A program made the translations under genes and the position numbers. From Candidatus Altimarinota bacterium (GTDB lineage Bacteria; Patescibacteriota; Gracilibacteria; BD1-5; UBA6164): a stretch of DNA of 15,594 nt. A model generated the notes under the pieces. The model searched no databases. It was not told the DNA's origin and was given only the letters and a program-made list of their open reading frames with translations. Numbering within the stretch: position 1 is the first letter of the stretch; each line of letters starts with the position of its first letter. The DNA lies in the NCBI GenBank assembly GCA_020631575.1, contig JAHDGX010000010.1, positions 9,092 to 24,685 on the forward strand, in the 5' to 3' direction. Positions 13,954 to 15,594 of the stretch are shown piece after piece.

Positions 13954-14868
13954 TTATTTTTTTATTTTTCTTAAAATTTGAATCAAGTAATACTTAAGCT
14001 TCTTATTTACGAATAGAAAAGACCCGGAAACATATGTCTTCTTTGGACTCAGTTTCATCTTAAAATCCGTCACTCAGGCAAGAGCAGATTTTTTTTCATT
14101 ATCTCCTGCCACTCCAAGAAAATCATACATTCTGCATCATCTCTTTATTGCATGTTCTATCGCAGTCCACTGCAAGAGATATGGAGCCATGAGATTACGC
14201 TTATGACTACTCGATGCTCCATAATAATAGGTCATCACACCATCCTCTACTACAAATATCCCAGCTGCTATAAGTTCTGATTCATGATAGGCAAAAAACA
14301 TTTGTGAGTTTTCCAGTGATTCTAGAAATACTTTATAGTATTCAAGTGTATTCCCAGCAAAACTGTCTCTCGCAGTAGTTTCACTCATGAGCTTGTGAAA
14401 CTTCTCTATATTTCCCATATGTTTCTCTACCTGTTCGACTACGACTCCCTTTTTATGAGCGACTTTGATATTGTATCTTCCCTTTGGCTTCATCGCTGTT
14501 AATATCTCTTCTTCTCACTGGCTCAGATCAATAAGCGCTGTATATGGTGGAATGAATTTTTTATAGTATTTCCCTGATTTTTCTGTCACTTCTCAAGAAT
14601 AATTTATCGTCTCGACTTGCACAAAGAGACATTTCTCTTCTCGGCATAGCTCCTGCAGACTTTCCTGTAAGTCTTCATCGCAATCTCACTCAAGTCCTAT
14701 CACAAAGAGACCATATTCTCACAGTGATACTCGTCTTTTTTCTACAAATACTGTTCCGTACTCAGTGTCTTCAGAGTTATCAATATCTCTCTCAATCATA
14801 AAATACTCTTCGCTTTGTCAGCTTGCGATGAGCATATCTTGCCATGATTGTGTTTGCCAGAGGGACAT
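13954..14868 (-). CDS. FemAB-type peptidoglycan bridge aminoacyltransferase
   Basis: Predicted GNAT-fold transferase of the FemAB/FemX group, which adds amino acids from aminoacyl-tRNA to the stem peptide of lipid II at the cytoplasmic membrane. The 304 residues contain KPKGRYNIKVAHKKGVVV (about 126-143), MSETTARDSF, YYKVFLESL, ELIAAGIFV, then the hallmark YYYGASSSHKRNLMAPYLLQ followed by AIEHAIKRGCRMYDFLGV, and the basic tail. No long coiled-coil insert as in staphylococcal FemA is present, as in FemX-type enzymes. Several glycines are TGA, for instance IASGQ, RVSLGEY and KRGCRMYDF. It is transcribed away from the NYN gene, with only 64 nt between the two starts. With the M23 peptidase nearby, it points to cross-linked peptidoglycan with an amino-acid bridge. 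Which amino acid is added cannot be told. Confidence 0.88.
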
Positions 14869-14895
14869 AGGTTTTGAGTTTGGGGTAATTTAGCT

Positions 14896-14917
14896 ATAGT
14901 ATATCTATAAATACTAT
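14896..14917. promoter_or_regulatory. Inverted repeat in the divergent FemAB / NYN promoter region
   Basis: ATAGTAT (14896-14902) and ATACTAT (14911-14917) form a dyad with an 8-nt spacer in the 64-nt gap between the divergent genes. -10-like TATAGT (14895-14900, plus) and TATACT (14903-14898, minus) overlap its left arm. With -35-like TTGAGT (14874-14879, plus) and TTGATA (14924-14919, minus), each at 15 nt, it could hold back-to-back overlapping promoters or a regulator site. The AT-rich context makes chance symmetry quite possible. Confidence 0.3.
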
Positions 14918-14932
14918 TTATCAATTTTTCTC

Positions 14933-15594
14933 ATGGACTCAAACCTCAATCTCGCAGTTCTCATCGATGGAGACAATATTCCATCAGCTTATATCACTGA
15001 AATGATGGCTGAAATCTCAAAATACGGAAATCCTACTATCAAGCGTATCTACGGAGACTGGACTCGACCAGGACTTGGGAAATGGAAGAATCTTCTCCTT
15101 GAAAATGCTATTACTCCGATCCAGCAATACGGATACACTGTGGGGAAAAATGCTACTGATAGCGCAATGATCATCGACGCGATGGATATCCTTTATGGGA
15201 AAAATATTGATGGATTTTGTATCATTTCCTCAGACAGTGACTTTACCAAGCTCGCAACCAGACTCCGAGAAGCTGGAAAGCTCGTAATAGGAATCGGAGA
15301 AAAAAAGACTCCCAATCCATTCGTGGTAGCCTGTGATAAATTCGTCTATATAGAAATACTCAAAAAGCAGACCAAGCAAAGCTCTGAAAATAGCTCCCAA
15401 GTCGATACGATCTGACCAAAAGAACTCGAACTCATATCCAGCAGCGTCAACGATCTCTCAGATGATAGTGGTTGGGCATTTCTCGGGGATGTGTGAGGAC
15501 TCATCCAGAAAAAGCAACCAAGCTTTGATTCACGTAACTACGGCTTTGAAAAACTCACTCCCCTCATCGTCTCAACCGGCAAGTTTGAGATTGA
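14933..15594 (+). CDS. NYN/LabA-type nuclease-like protein with C-terminal OST-HTH domain, cut by window edge
   Basis: The first 220 codons are visible and the frame stays open at the window end. Residues 5-150 form a NYN (PIN-like) domain of the LabA/DUF88 group: LAVLIDGDNIP (D12, D14), NATDSAMIIDAMD (D76, D82) and GFCIISSDSDFTKLATRLRE (D101, D103) supply the acidic residues expected to bind Mg at a ribonuclease site. After a Ser/Gln linker (about 145-160, ending at a TGA read as Gly 161), residues 165-220 resemble an OST-HTH/LOTUS RNA-binding domain: GWAFLGDVGG, then KKQPSFDSRNYGFEKLTPLI. NYN plus OST-HTH is a known bacterial combination, thought to act on RNA. With the standard code it would seem to end at 160 residues and lose the second domain. 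It is divergent from the FemAB-type gene. Confidence 0.9.

Noticed and set aside
1..15594. CRISPR arrays, tRNA or rRNA genes, transposons
   Set aside because: No regularly spaced direct repeats, cloverleaf-like sequences, rRNA segments or transposase motifs were seen by eye; a tRNAscan or Infernal run would be decisive.

Overview
The window looks like a chromosomal segment of a Candidate Phyla Radiation bacterium that reads UGA as glycine (translation table 25, known from Absconditabacteria/SR1 and Gracilibacteria). Sixteen of the eighteen genes only become full length when in-frame TGA is read as Gly. Many of these codons fall on conserved glycines in HtpG, SerRS, SmpB and FemAB-type proteins. 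DNA outside one gene is AT-rich, intergenic gaps are short, and almost no gene has a Shine-Dalgarno sequence. I cannot decide between the two phyla from this window.

Layout. (a) 1-1124, minus: the N-terminal 374 codons of the chaperone htpG, cut by the window edge. Its promoter carries a CIRCE-like inverted repeat, the operator type bound by HrcA. (b) 1239-2605, plus: an isolated dapD-type gene with its own promoter, the only strong ribosome-binding site in the window, and its own palindromic terminator. It is about 50-57% GC where sampled, has no TGA among 43 glycines, and looks like an acquired cassette. (c) 2694-8527, plus: an eight-gene operon with gaps of 2-19 nt. It encodes a PrgI-family protein, a stand-alone TraC/VirB4 N-terminal-like domain, a VirB2-like pilin, a small membrane protein, a PF04020-type membrane protein, SecG, a membrane-anchored family-5 solute-binding-like protein with an inserted Ig-like domain, and a polytopic membrane protein. 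It ends in a bidirectional terminator. (d) 8555-9328, minus: a xylose-isomerase-like TIM barrel protein with altered metal-ligand positions. (e) 12326 down to 9425, minus: M23 peptidase, smpB, serS, then a terminator. (f) 14868 down to 12424, minus: a FemAB-type peptidoglycan bridge transferase, a secreted Kazal-type protein, and a secreted FN3-like protein with a charged linker. (g) 14933 to the right edge, plus: a NYN/LabA nuclease-like protein with a C-terminal OST-HTH domain, truncated by the window.

Taken together, the window is rich in cell-surface functions: a minimal T4SS-like/pilus module co-transcribed with a translocon subunit and a substrate-binding protein, peptidoglycan remodelling and crosslinking enzymes, and a secreted protease-inhibitor-like protein. 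That fits an episymbiotic or predatory lifestyle, but the lifestyle is inference. No tRNA, rRNA, CRISPR array, transposase or integrase was seen. No gene-free stretch exceeds 300 bases; the longest gaps are 1125-1337 and 2517-2693, and both are described below.
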